Assembly (NCBI GenBank): GCA_004195635.1
Contig: PSPT01000028.1
Span: forward strand, 1-35,819
Source of the DNA: Methanobacteriota archaeon
GTDB taxonomy: Archaea > Thermoplasmatota > Poseidoniia > Poseidoniales > Poseidoniaceae
DNA: 35,819 bases
Direction: 5' to 3'
Under the pieces are notes generated by a model. It did not search any database, was not told the origin of the DNA, and saw nothing but the letters and a program-made list of their open reading frames with translations. Shown piece after piece: positions 8,508 to 15,658 of this stretch (the stretch's first letter is position 1; each line of letters opens with the position of its first letter). The translations under genes were made by a program, and so were the position numbers.

Positions 8508-8918
8508 TCAACTCCTATTCTCTGTGAGGCGAGTCAAGCGCCTCGGGTCTGTCTCATCCAACTTTGTTACAATAACATTGGATGCATTTACTGGAGTGGC
8601 CTCTTCTTTGTTGTCAGCAGTGGTAATTGTTAGTCCTTCTAAAAACAAACGGTTGGTATTTGAATCTACACGAATTACACGTCGTGAGTTCTTTGATTGT
8701 GCTACGCTCTTTCTCTTTCCACCATGGCGCTTGCCACCGTGTGCTCCATCTCCACGGACAATCTTGACTTCATCACCGGTACGAACTGTTACGGTTCGAA
8801 CAGATGCGAGTCGTGGGTCATCACTTTGAAGGCGGGCGCGAACACGCTTACGCTTGAGATGGATAGGTGCATTTGCTGCACTCTTTCGTTGCTTTCCTGG
8901 CTTCTTACTTTGTACCAT
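8508..8918 (-). CDS. rpl24p: 50S ribosomal protein uL24
   Basis: Large-subunit protein uL24, an assembly initiator with a KOW motif; 136 residues. The start SKKPGKQRKSAANAPIHLKR and the KOW segment VRTGDEVKIVRGDGAHGGKR identify it. The following VIRVDSNTNRLFLEGLTITT is the conserved strand after the KOW. A charged tail ending LTRLTENRS follows. Its stop overlaps the longest eS4 frame, and it starts 10 bases after uL14. Confidence 0.95.
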   Translation of the reverse strand: MVQSKKPGKQRKSAANAPIHLKRKRVRARLQSDDPRLASVRTVTVRTGDEVKIVRGDGAHGGKRHGGKRKSVAQSKNSRRVIRVDSNTNRLFLEGLTITTADNKEEATPVNASNVIVTKLDETDPRRLTRLTENRS

Positions 8919-8928
8919 AATTTACACC

Positions 8929-9327
8929 TCATACTATTTGCTTGGCTGTTGCTGCAATACGCGGCCAGCGCTCGGCCGCTTCACGGGAAACTGGCCCTTT
9001 GATATCTGAACCTTGCACTTCACCACGTTCATTGGTGATAACACAGGCATTATCTGCGAATTGAACCCAAGTTCCGTCAATACGGCGGAATGGGCGGCGC
9101 TGACGGATGACCACAGCATTGTACATTTGGCGTCTAGTTTCGGGAGTACCTTTCTTAACTGACACTTTGATCATATAGCCCACACCTGCAGAAGGCAAAC
9201 GGCGTAGAGTAAGACCCAACTTTGGAACATTGATTATTTCAACAATCTTTGCACCTGTATTGTCGGCACAGATTAGGCGGGCTGCGGTTGGTAAACCACG
9301 GGTGACTCGTCCTGGAATTCCCTTCAT
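8929..9327 (-). CDS. rpl14p: 50S ribosomal protein uL14
   Basis: Large-subunit protein uL14, which forms part of an intersubunit bridge; 132 residues from ATG 9327. The characteristic ARLICADNTGAKIVEIINV and VIRQRRPFRRIDGTWVQF segments are present, as is the C-terminal KGPVSREAAERWPRIA. A GTG at 9336 would add three residues, but ATG 9327 gives the usual MKGIPGRVTRGLPTAA start, with AGGAG about 11 bases upstream inside the end of uS17. Confidence 0.96.
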   Translation of the reverse strand: MKGIPGRVTRGLPTAARLICADNTGAKIVEIINVPKLGLTLRRLPSAGVGYMIKVSVKKGTPETRRQMYNAVVIRQRRPFRRIDGTWVQFADNACVITNERGEVQGSDIKGPVSREAAERWPRIAATAKQIV

Positions 9328-9328
9328 T

Positions 9329-9664
9329 TCAAGCACTCTCCTGAGTAGATTCTACAACACAAAACGAAATGGTTTTTGATAGAGGGCGGCATTCCATGAC
9401 CTTTACTCGGTCACCGACATTTAACTCGCCAATACAACTTGGTAGGTGAGCTGAAAGACGGCTGGTTCGCTTCTCATATCGTTCATACTTTTGCATGTAA
9501 CGAAGATTTGCTCGCTCAATAACAACTGTACTGGCCATTCCTGTTTTTGCAACTGTGCCTTCTAGGATCTGTCCGCGAAGTCGCAGGCTACCATAGAAAG
9601 GACAATTTCCGTCCCCGTCCCATTCACCCGAAGGCATTTTTACATCAATTCCGATATCACGCAT
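9329..9664 (-). CDS. rps17p: 30S ribosomal protein uS17
   Basis: Small-subunit protein uS17, an early 16S-rRNA binder with an OB fold; 111 residues, archaeal length. Seen: CPFYGSLRLRGQILEGTVAK, the NLRYMQKYERYEKRTSRLSA strand-loop typical of archaeal uS17, and GDRVKVMECRPLSKTISFCV near the end. Start is ATG 9664 with an AGGAAG box; the GTG at 9673 overlaps the Rpp29 stop and is less likely. Confidence 0.95.
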   Translation of the reverse strand: MRDIGIDVKMPSGEWDGDGNCPFYGSLRLRGQILEGTVAKTGMASTVVIERANLRYMQKYERYEKRTSRLSAHLPSCIGELNVGDRVKVMECRPLSKTISFCVVESTQESA

Positions 9665-9669
9665 ATTTT

Positions 9670-9924
9670 TCACGCTTCCTTACGATGAACTCTATTCTCG
9701 GAGCGAACTAGATAGTCCGCGCCGTTGATGACCGAGTTCGAGTCATCAAGTAGGAATTCAATGGCAGCCTTAGCAAAGGTCACCTTGTTTTGATTCTCCA
9801 AAATGGAGATTGTATTCTTTGTTTCATCCACAACGAGGCCGCTGCGACCGACGAGAGATGGGTCAGTGGAGTTGTAAACACTGAGGTTTCTACCTAACCA
9901 AGGCATATGTATATCGCTTACCAT
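9670..9924 (-). CDS. rnp1: Ribonuclease P protein component 1 (Rpp29/Pop4 homologue)
   Basis: Archaeal RNase P protein subunit Rpp29, which with Rpp21 binds the specificity domain of RNase P RNA and supports 5' maturation of tRNA. 84 residues. The family core is visible: DPSLVGRSGLVVDETKNTIS, where the family has an (V/I)GxxGxVxxETxxT Sm-like strand pair. The rest is short and poorly conserved, as is normal. Its place between aIF1 and uS17 is the conserved archaeal location and strengthens the call. Confidence 0.9.
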   Translation of the reverse strand: MVSDIHMPWLGRNLSVYNSTDPSLVGRSGLVVDETKNTISILENQNKVTFAKAAIEFLLDDSNSVINGADYLVRSENRVHRKEA

Positions 9925-9925
9925 A

Positions 9926-10225
9926 TCACCTCACCTCCACTACATATCCGTTCTTCTTGAGAACTTCTGCAGCCTTCTTCTTATGATCTCCTTGAAGTTC
10001 GATTACTCGACCTTTGACTGTCCCGCCAGCTGCGCAACGAGACTTGAGAGTTTTAGCCAACTTGTTGATGTCAATAGCAACATCATCAATTCCCTCAACA
10101 ATTGTAACGATTTTACCATAACGACGGCGGGCGGTAGAGATGAAAGCTCTCTGTTGTTCCTTGGCAATTTCCTGACAAATGCATAGCTCGGAAGGGAGCC
10201 CACACACATTACACATATTTGCCAT
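9926..10225 (-). CDS. Translation initiation factor aIF1 (SUI1)
   Basis: The archaeal homologue of eIF1/SUI1, which guards start-codon selection on the 30S subunit. 99 residues. The C-terminal SUI1 domain contains TIVEGIDDVAIDINKLAKTL, then KSRCAAGGTVKGRVIELQGD and HKKKAAEVLKKNGY. The N-terminus has four cysteines in CNVCGLPSELCIC (residues 5-17), a zinc knuckle common in archaeal aIF1. It precedes Rpp29 by one base and follows uL29 after a 43-base gap, one of the few real gaps in the block. Confidence 0.94.
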   Translation of the reverse strand: MANMCNVCGLPSELCICQEIAKEQQRAFISTARRRYGKIVTIVEGIDDVAIDINKLAKTLKSRCAAGGTVKGRVIELQGDHKKKAAEVLKKNGYVVEVR

Positions 10226-10268
10226 ATTATTTCACCTCGTTATTTTTAGTATTCTCATTATCAATAGT

Positions 10269-10460
10269 TCACTCTTTCATATGAGTTAGTAGGCGGGCAA
10301 TACTTCGGCGAGTTGCCTTGTATGCGCCGGGATTGGAAGGGTTTCCACCCAGTGATTGTTCAGCACGAAGTTGGAGCATTTCCTCACGGAGTTCCACTAA
10401 ACGTGCTTTTCGGGCGCCAGAACCCATTGCCTCAATATCTCTATTTGACAAGTAGGTCAT
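10269..10460 (-). CDS. rpl29p: 50S ribosomal protein uL29
   Basis: Large-subunit protein uL29 at the polypeptide exit, 63 residues, normal length. The helical hairpin is clear: ARKARLVELREEMLQLRAEQ, then the conserved GxxxNPGAYKATRRSIARLL turn and second helix. The start overlaps the uS3 stop by four bases. Confidence 0.94.
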   Translation of the reverse strand: MTYLSNRDIEAMGSGARKARLVELREEMLQLRAEQSLGGNPSNPGAYKATRRSIARLLTHMKE

Positions 10461-11140
10461 GCTTCTGCCTCCACAATTTCTTCAGATTCAACTTCAACAA
10501 CTTCGGTGTTTTCAGAATCCATAAGAGGCGCCTCTCCCTTTGCATATACTGTGATTTCGTGAGGAAGGACTGCATCGGGCTTCATGATAGCAACTGAACA
10601 ACCGATTGTTCCCAATTTCTTGACTGCTACTGAGTAGCCGCGGTCCATTAATTGAAGTGCGGTCTCACCACAAAACTTGATGTGGCCTGCAATAAACTTC
10701 TCAGTTCGGTTACGAGCACCGGTTAATTTGCCACTAAGAACAACTAATGCACCTTTTGCACCAGCATCCATGATACTGACTACAGTGCTGTGCCCTGCCC
10801 GGCGGAAGTACCATCCACGCTCAAGACTGCTAGATAATTTCTGAGCCATGATTTGTGCGTTTAATGCTGGATTTTCAACTTCAGCAACCTTCAACTTTGG
10901 ATTGTCCAAGTTAAACTCATCATCTAAGCGACGTTGAAGTTCATTGATTATCTTACCTTTACGGCCAATAACCATACCTGGGCGTTCTGCCTTGAGTGTT
11001 ACTTCAGTACCTTGAGGAGTACGGCGGATATCTAGTCCACCAAAACCTGCTCTCTTGGTATTGTCAATCAAGAATTCCTTGACTAAGTGACGCTCTACAT
11101 TGCGATTAATGATTCTACGAATTGTTGTATTTCCTGCCAT
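10457..11140 (-). CDS. rps3p: 30S ribosomal protein uS3
   Basis: Small-subunit protein uS3 at the mRNA entrance, 227 residues. The KH type II domain is clear (residues about 50-75, GMVIGRKGKIINELQRRLDD), followed by the second alpha/beta domain with GARNRTEKFIAGHIKFCGE and AVKKLGTIGCSVAIM. The C-terminal tail is acidic (NTEVVEVESEEIVEAEA). It overlaps uL29 by four bases and follows uL22 by 13. Confidence 0.96.
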   Translation of the reverse strand: MAGNTTIRRIINRNVERHLVKEFLIDNTKRAGFGGLDIRRTPQGTEVTLKAERPGMVIGRKGKIINELQRRLDDEFNLDNPKLKVAEVENPALNAQIMAQKLSSSLERGWYFRRAGHSTVVSIMDAGAKGALVVLSGKLTGARNRTEKFIAGHIKFCGETALQLMDRGYSVAVKKLGTIGCSVAIMKPDAVLPHEITVYAKGEAPLMDSENTEVVEVESEEIVEAEA

Positions 11141-11153
11141 AATTCACGCCTCC

Positions 11154-11717
11154 TCAGAATTCATCCTCATCATCTCCGGCGGAGAAGTCTTCGAGGAAAA
11201 TCTCTAGATTTGTCCTGTAGTGATTTTTTGGTGTGGCTCGACCACGGGCGCGAGGCATGAATGCTCGCTTCTGTGGACCACGGTGTGCTGCGAAATGAGT
11301 GATGATCATGTCTTCGGCTTCAATGCCCTCGTGCTCGTGACGAGCATTTTCCATTGCGCTAGTGATCAACTTGATAATTTCTCCAGCAGCCTTTGCTGGG
11401 TAACGACCAGGTCCCATCTTGCCTTTGCGGTGTCCGACCATTGATGGACCTGAGCGCTTTCGGCGCTTATTTCCAGATCCCTTGACGAAAGGAATTGCTT
11501 TTGCTTGGCGGCGGATATCAGCACGAGGGCTATCTATCTTCACTACTTGCTCGAGCAATTCAACCGCATGACCAGCAGTCATGTTCTTCACATGACGGGT
11601 GATTTCAATGCAGTGCTTTACGTGCATGTCAACATTGACTGCGCGTGCGGTAACCAAACGACTACCTTGCAATAATTGGGTGTATCCTTTTTGACTCTTT
11701 GTTCTGTCTCTACTCAT
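11154..11717 (-). CDS. rpl22p: 50S ribosomal protein uL22
   Basis: Large-subunit protein uL22, whose hairpin lines the nascent-chain tunnel. 187 residues, slightly long for the family. Seen: HVKHCIEITRHVKNMTAGHA, VELLEQVV, the GPGRYPAKAAGEIIKLITSA helix, and the C-terminal hairpin with PRARGRATPKNHYRTNLEIF. The tail ends in an acidic DEDEF. Order uS19-uL22-uS3 is conserved. Confidence 0.96.
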   Translation of the reverse strand: MSRDRTKSQKGYTQLLQGSRLVTARAVNVDMHVKHCIEITRHVKNMTAGHAVELLEQVVKIDSPRADIRRQAKAIPFVKGSGNKRRKRSGPSMVGHRKGKMGPGRYPAKAAGEIIKLITSAMENARHEHEGIEAEDMIITHFAAHRGPQKRAFMPRARGRATPKNHYRTNLEIFLEDFSAGDDEDEF

Positions 11718-11727
11718 TCATCTCACC

Positions 11728-12222
11728 TCACTTTAGTGGTACGTGCTTAGACGACTTTGTTGCACCAACACCTGGACCACTATGGGTCACGCTGCGGCGA
11801 GTCATTGCGTACTCACCGAGATAATGGCCAATCATTTCAGCCTTTATAGCAACATTAATGAACATTTGACCATTGTGAATGCCGATGGTACGGCCAACGA
11901 ATTCTGGAAGGACAATCATGTCACCACGGTGGGTGCGAAGTGCACCGCTACTGCGGCGAGTACGGTCCAAGAATTTTTGATTTTCAACTGAAAGTCCACG
12001 GCCGAGGGAACGGCGTGCGCGAGCAGATAATAGATTCAAAATGCATTCTTGTCCGGGGTTTTCCTCAGAAGCATATAGAGGCATAGCCTGCATTTCTTCA
12101 GAAGTTAAGCCACGGTATGTGAATTCCTTCTTGCTACGCTTACTTGTGCGTGAAAGCAACTTACGGGTTCGGCGGCGGGCCGCCTTTGGAGTCATGACAT
12201 TCTTCTTCTTCCTTCGTGCCAT
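11728..12222 (-). CDS. rps19p: 30S ribosomal protein uS19
   Basis: Small-subunit protein uS19 of the head domain, 164 residues, longer than most archaeal forms because of a basic N-terminus (ARRKKKNVMTPKAARRRTRK). The conserved core includes EFTYRGLTSEEMQAMPL (as in archaeal/eukaryotic uS15-type nomenclature), LRTHRGDMIVLPEFVGRTIG and MIGHYLGEYAMTRRSVTHSG. It starts one base before the uL2 stop region and leads into uL22. Confidence 0.95.
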   Translation of the reverse strand: MARRKKKNVMTPKAARRRTRKLLSRTSKRSKKEFTYRGLTSEEMQAMPLYASEENPGQECILNLLSARARRSLGRGLSVENQKFLDRTRRSSGALRTHRGDMIVLPEFVGRTIGIHNGQMFINVAIKAEMIGHYLGEYAMTRRSVTHSGPGVGATKSSKHVPLK

Positions 12223-12223
12223 A

Positions 12224-12955
12224 TCAGCTCACCTCTTCCTTCTTTGCTTTTCCACCACGACCAGTCTGGCGTGGAGCAATATTTCCTACCTTTGAACCAG
12301 GTGGAGCGCGTCGAGATACTGAGCTTGGTCCGTGGACCGCTTGGTGATTTCCTCCACCGTGAGGGTGATCTACAGGGTTCATTGCAACACCGCTAACACG
12401 AGGATATGCTTTTCCACGTGCCTTTGCCTTGTAATGAGCAGTTCCTGCTTTCATCAATGGCATTTCACTGCGGCCATGGCCAGCAAGAACACCGATTGTC
12501 GCACGGCAAGAACCTACTATTTCTTTGAGTTTACCACTTGGCATCTCAATGCGCACCTTACCATTATCTAAGCGGGCTACCAACAAACATGAGTTGCCAG
12601 CAGTACGGGCGATTTTTCCTCCGTCTCCTGGACGAAGTTCAACATTGTTGATTGGAGTCCCTTCTGGAATCTGAGACAATGTTGTCACATTTCCGGGGCG
12701 AATTGAAACATTACTACCTATAGCAATACTGCTTCCAACAGAAACACCTTCGGTACAAACAATAAGAGTTGTGTCACCATTATTGAACTTTACTCGGGCG
12801 AGAGGGGCGGTGTGAACTGGACTGTGAACCAATTCTGTAACCTTGCCAACTTCACCGTCAACACGAGGGATTCTACTGGCGCCGGGGAATCGGTGACTAG
12901 AAACCTTGTATCGAGGACTGCTACCTTTACGTTGTGCACGAATTCGCTTACCCAT
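12224..12955 (-). CDS. rpl2p: 50S ribosomal protein uL2
   Basis: Large-subunit protein uL2, needed for peptidyl-transferase-centre integrity; 243 residues, standard archaeal length. Seen: MGKRIRAQRKGSSPRYKVSS start, the OB-like strands with RVKFNNGDTTLIVCTEGV, and the signature loop GVAMNPVDHPHGGGNHQAVH with the conserved catalytic-centre histidine. The C-terminus ends in a basic Gly/Lys tail. Confidence 0.97.
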   Translation of the reverse strand: MGKRIRAQRKGSSPRYKVSSHRFPGASRIPRVDGEVGKVTELVHSPVHTAPLARVKFNNGDTTLIVCTEGVSVGSSIAIGSNVSIRPGNVTTLSQIPEGTPINNVELRPGDGGKIARTAGNSCLLVARLDNGKVRIEMPSGKLKEIVGSCRATIGVLAGHGRSEMPLMKAGTAHYKAKARGKAYPRVSGVAMNPVDHPHGGGNHQAVHGPSSVSRRAPPGSKVGNIAPRQTGRGGKAKKEEVS

Positions 12956-12968
12956 AATATCACCTCAA

Positions 12969-13241
12969 TTAGAATGCTCCCAACTTCATTGCAGCATCAC
13001 TTGCATCATAACCTTCTGAAAGTTTGACACTTGCATGCTTACCGTGCTTTGAAATACGAGTATTGACTTTTATTACCTCGACGTCAAATAGAGTTTCAAC
13101 AGCCTTGGCTACATCAGCCTTGGTTGCGGTTTTATGAACCAAAAATTCCAACCGGTTTCGGCGGTCATTATCGGAATTATTTCTTGCTTCCATGGATTTT
13201 TCTGTGATCCAAGGTCGTAGGATTACGCTATACGGATTCAT
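12969..13241 (-). CDS. rpl23p: 50S ribosomal protein uL23
   Basis: Large-subunit protein uL23 at the tunnel exit, docking site for signal recognition particle and chaperones. 90 residues, typical. Seen: VILRPWITEKSMEA start, RLEFLVHKTATKADVAKAVE, and the LFDVEVIKVNTRIS segment. It is two bases from the uL4 stop and 13 bases before uL2. Confidence 0.96.
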   Translation of the reverse strand: MNPYSVILRPWITEKSMEARNNSDNDRRNRLEFLVHKTATKADVAKAVETLFDVEVIKVNTRISKHGKHASVKLSEGYDASDAAMKLGAF

Positions 13242-13243
13242 TA

Positions 13244-14134
13244 TTACTCACTTCCTTGTAGAGACTTAATTGCTGATTTAGTAAAGACGGTTAATCGGCC
13301 CATGTCGCCACCAGGTGCTAAATCTTCAGCACACAAATCCTTGGCTGCAACACAATCTACACCAGGCAGATTATTTGCTGCTCGGGCTAAACCTTCTTTC
13401 TGTGAAACTACGATAAGTATTGATTTTGGAGTCTTGTAGCGTCGTCCGCGCATTGTACCCTTACCTGGGCGAACTTTACGGCCATTCTTAGCACGAGATA
13501 AATCATCACCAAGTCCCAATCCCTCGAGGATAGTAACCAATTTGCGGGTTGAGTGCTTAGCGGAGAAAGTCTCGATGTCCATCTTTGTGGATTTACCATC
13601 TTCAACTTCTGAATAGTCTCCGAGAATAATTGGTAGAGCCTTGATTTCATCAACGAATTTATGTCCGCGGGCAGAAACGATTTCTACATCGGTAGTTGCG
13701 GCCAATGCACTATCGCGAGCAGCGTTTTTCTCACTGGTGTTCATTTTCTGAGTCCAGTCCTTCTCGACCTTTGGGCCATGAGCCCGGCGTCCACCTTGAG
13801 TGTGTGGGCTTTGAGCCGCACGACGTGAACCGGTTCGGCGCATGATACGAGAAACACCACGGCCTTTACCCCACCATTCAACGGAGAGTTTCATACCGGG
13901 CATTGGATTACGCTTTCCGCCATGTACGTGTGAACCATAGGCTTGGCGACGATTTGCACGAGCAGAAAGAACTGCACGACGAATTAAATCTTCACGGATT
14001 GGGCTATCAAAGGAATCCGGCATCTCTACCTTTCCCTTCTGAGCAATACTGATGTCAAAGACTTGGGCGAGAGGCCCTGCTTCAACTTCTTCTTGAATGA
14101 TTTCTAGAGTAATATTGTTTACACTTGCCTTCAT
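13244..14134 (-). CDS. rpl4p: 50S ribosomal protein uL4
   Basis: Large-subunit protein uL4 with a tunnel-lining loop; 296 residues, slightly longer than many archaeal forms. Seen: IREDLIRRAVLSARANRRQA, the extended loop with GRGVSRIMRRTGSRRAAQSP, then RGHKFVDEIKALPIIL and the C-terminal GKGTMRGRRYKTPKSILIVV. It begins two bases after the uL3 stop. Confidence 0.96.
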   Translation of the reverse strand: MKASVNNITLEIIQEEVEAGPLAQVFDISIAQKGKVEMPDSFDSPIREDLIRRAVLSARANRRQAYGSHVHGGKRNPMPGMKLSVEWWGKGRGVSRIMRRTGSRRAAQSPHTQGGRRAHGPKVEKDWTQKMNTSEKNAARDSALAATTDVEIVSARGHKFVDEIKALPIILGDYSEVEDGKSTKMDIETFSAKHSTRKLVTILEGLGLGDDLSRAKNGRKVRPGKGTMRGRRYKTPKSILIVVSQKEGLARAANNLPGVDCVAAKDLCAEDLAPGGDMGRLTVFTKSAIKSLQGSE

Positions 14135-14136
14135 CT

Positions 14137-15156
14137 TCAGACCCCCTGCTTGGATGATGTACTAACATATGTGATGTCAATTGGATATTCATCCTTGCCT
14201 TGGGCACGGACTGCATCGCGGAAACGAATCAATCTCTTTGCTGGGCCGGGTATACTTCCACGCATCAAAATATAATTATTATTGACTTCACCATAGTGAA
14301 GGAAACCACCATCAGGGGTGATTTCATTATCTTCAGGATTTGAAATGCGCATTACTTGTTTGTTAAATTCAGTACGCTGATGGTAACCAGTTTGGCCACC
14401 CTGTCGGATACTCTTTCGAACATATCCGTCACCGAAAGCACCCATGTTACCGTGTTGTCGGCGTTTCTTAGAGTTCTTGTGAGACAGTAGTTTACCACCG
14501 AATCTGCGAATAACACCTTGCCATCCATATCCCTTGGTTACGGCGACAACATCTGTGTATGTGCCTTCACTAAAGGCATCTGTGAAATTGAATTCTTGAC
14601 CGATTTGTTCACGTGCCCAGATGAGTTGTTGTACTGTGTCCCCACCAGAGAGTCCGATTTCCATTACTTCTGGGGTTTTAGAGGGGGTTGCACTTACCTT
14701 GCTAGGCATTGTTGCTGCAATAAGACGAACTGAAACGAGATCTTCGCTTTCAAGTGCTTCAAAATGAGCATCTGCATCGTGGTTCTTACGCATTGGCATA
14801 CGACGACTGAGTTGAGGGAAAGACTCTGCGAGTTCTTCGCTTTGAATCCATGCTTCGCCTGCAGTTTGAAGACCATATGCGGTCGAGCGGTATCCACGGA
14901 CACCAAGAATATACATTGAAGGAACTTCAATTACGGTCACTGGGATTCTAACTTCTTGACCTGCGCTCTTTGACTTCGGATTCGTATCTTTTGCGAGTAC
15001 GTGAGTCATTCCTGCTTTCCAGCCAGCGAATCCTTGGATACGAACTTCGCTACCTTCACCCTCTGGCCATGACTTGACGCGCCCGAAATGACGTGAAGCG
15101 CGCTTGCGCGGGCTAAATGCCATACTTCCTCTGCGTGGATGGTTTCTCTTACCCAT
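14137..15156 (-). CDS. rpl3p: 50S ribosomal protein uL3
   Basis: Large-subunit protein uL3, the first gene of the S10-spc block; 339 residues from ATG 15156. The archaeal/eukaryotic start MGKRNHPRRGSMAFSPRKRA is immediate, and GKLLSHKNSKKRRQHGNMGA and RKSIRQGGQTGYHQRTEFNK mark the core. A longer open frame to 15258 would add 34 residues that run into the GC-rich leader. I reject it because the family start matches 15156 and GGAGG (about 15167-15171) is well placed. Expected transcription starts near 15321, giving a leader of about 165 bases. Confidence 0.96.
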   Translation of the reverse strand: MGKRNHPRRGSMAFSPRKRASRHFGRVKSWPEGEGSEVRIQGFAGWKAGMTHVLAKDTNPKSKSAGQEVRIPVTVIEVPSMYILGVRGYRSTAYGLQTAGEAWIQSEELAESFPQLSRRMPMRKNHDADAHFEALESEDLVSVRLIAATMPSKVSATPSKTPEVMEIGLSGGDTVQQLIWAREQIGQEFNFTDAFSEGTYTDVVAVTKGYGWQGVIRRFGGKLLSHKNSKKRRQHGNMGAFGDGYVRKSIRQGGQTGYHQRTEFNKQVMRISNPEDNEITPDGGFLHYGEVNNNYILMRGSIPGPAKRLIRFRDAVRAQGKDEYPIDITYVSTSSKQGV

Positions 15157-15179
15157 GTTTTTTTTCCTCCAGTTTTTAC

Positions 15180-15322
15180 AGCGCGGGTGCCTACAATGCA
15201 GGGCCCGCACAGGCTCAGAAAGCGAAGGAACGGCCGTGACGCCGGCCTTTTCCCACAAGTGGGGAAGAGGTTCAGGGATTCGTGAGAATTGCCCTAAGCG
15301 TCTGGTCGCTCACCTTCTAAGC
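15180..15322 (-). ncRNA. Candidate structured leader RNA of the S10-spc block (or separate small RNA)
   Basis: This stretch is much richer in GC than its surroundings and contains several hairpins, read here in plus coordinates. They are GCGGG/CCCGC with an inner TGC/GCA (15183-15208), GGCCG/CGGCC around a 6-base loop (15232-15247), CCC/GGG extended by flanking pairs (15246-15270), and AGGG-ATTC/GAAT-CCCT with a 4-base loop (15274-15295). The loop reads GTGA on the plus strand, so a plus-strand RNA cannot be excluded. I find no match by eye to RNase P, SRP, 5S or tRNA consensus. Position between the promoter and uL3 favours a regulatory leader on the minus strand. Confidence 0.45.
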
Positions 15323-15325
15323 AAC

Positions 15326-15350
15326 CCGCCGACCGACCGTTCCTATATGA
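15326..15350 (-). promoter_or_regulatory. Promoter of the S10-spc block: TATA box plus GTCGGTCGGCGG box
   Basis: On the minus strand TCATATAG (15343-15350) is followed after 5 bases by GTCGGTCGGCGG (15326-15337). The same two elements with the same spacing occur upstream of eL41 (34103-34127). With the usual archaeal TATA-to-start distance of about 25 bases the transcript would begin just downstream of the G-rich box, near 15321. Core-promoter identity is inferred; the shared motif is seen directly. Confidence 0.65.
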
Positions 15351-15658
15351 AATGAATGGTTCTGGTGAATGTCAATAACGGCACATAGAGCCTAAGTTTA
15401 GCCGCTAATTAATGACATTTTAACCTTGCCTTTAATCGACAAAAAGTGCACAAATATTGTTGTATTTTCCCATAATAAATACTGGGAATTATTTGGAATT
15501 ATTGACTTGGGAAAAACTATAGCATCCTAGGCCGGATAAATGAAAGTAAAGCCTAGTCGATTTAGGAGTGCAATTTTATTGCAAAATCAAAATTACTTTT
15601 GTGAAAGTGATGTCACCCCCCTCATCAAGGCTTTTGAACTGTGGGGACAGGAGAGGAG
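15351..15658. other. Divergent intergenic region
   Basis: An AT-rich spacer between the leftward ribosomal block and the rightward hef gene. I see no supportable gene or strong repeat. It should hold the hef promoter, but no single TATA box stands out. The end (15645-15658) is purine-rich with GGAGAGGAG just before the hef start. Confidence 0.5.

Noticed and set aside
15157-15258. 34-residue N-terminal extension of uL3
   Set aside because: It is read through the structured GC-rich leader, has no family match, and ATG 15156 has a good ribosome binding site and the conserved family start.
15180-15322. RNase P RNA, SRP RNA or 5S rRNA
   Set aside because: None of their conserved core motifs could be found on either strand by eye.
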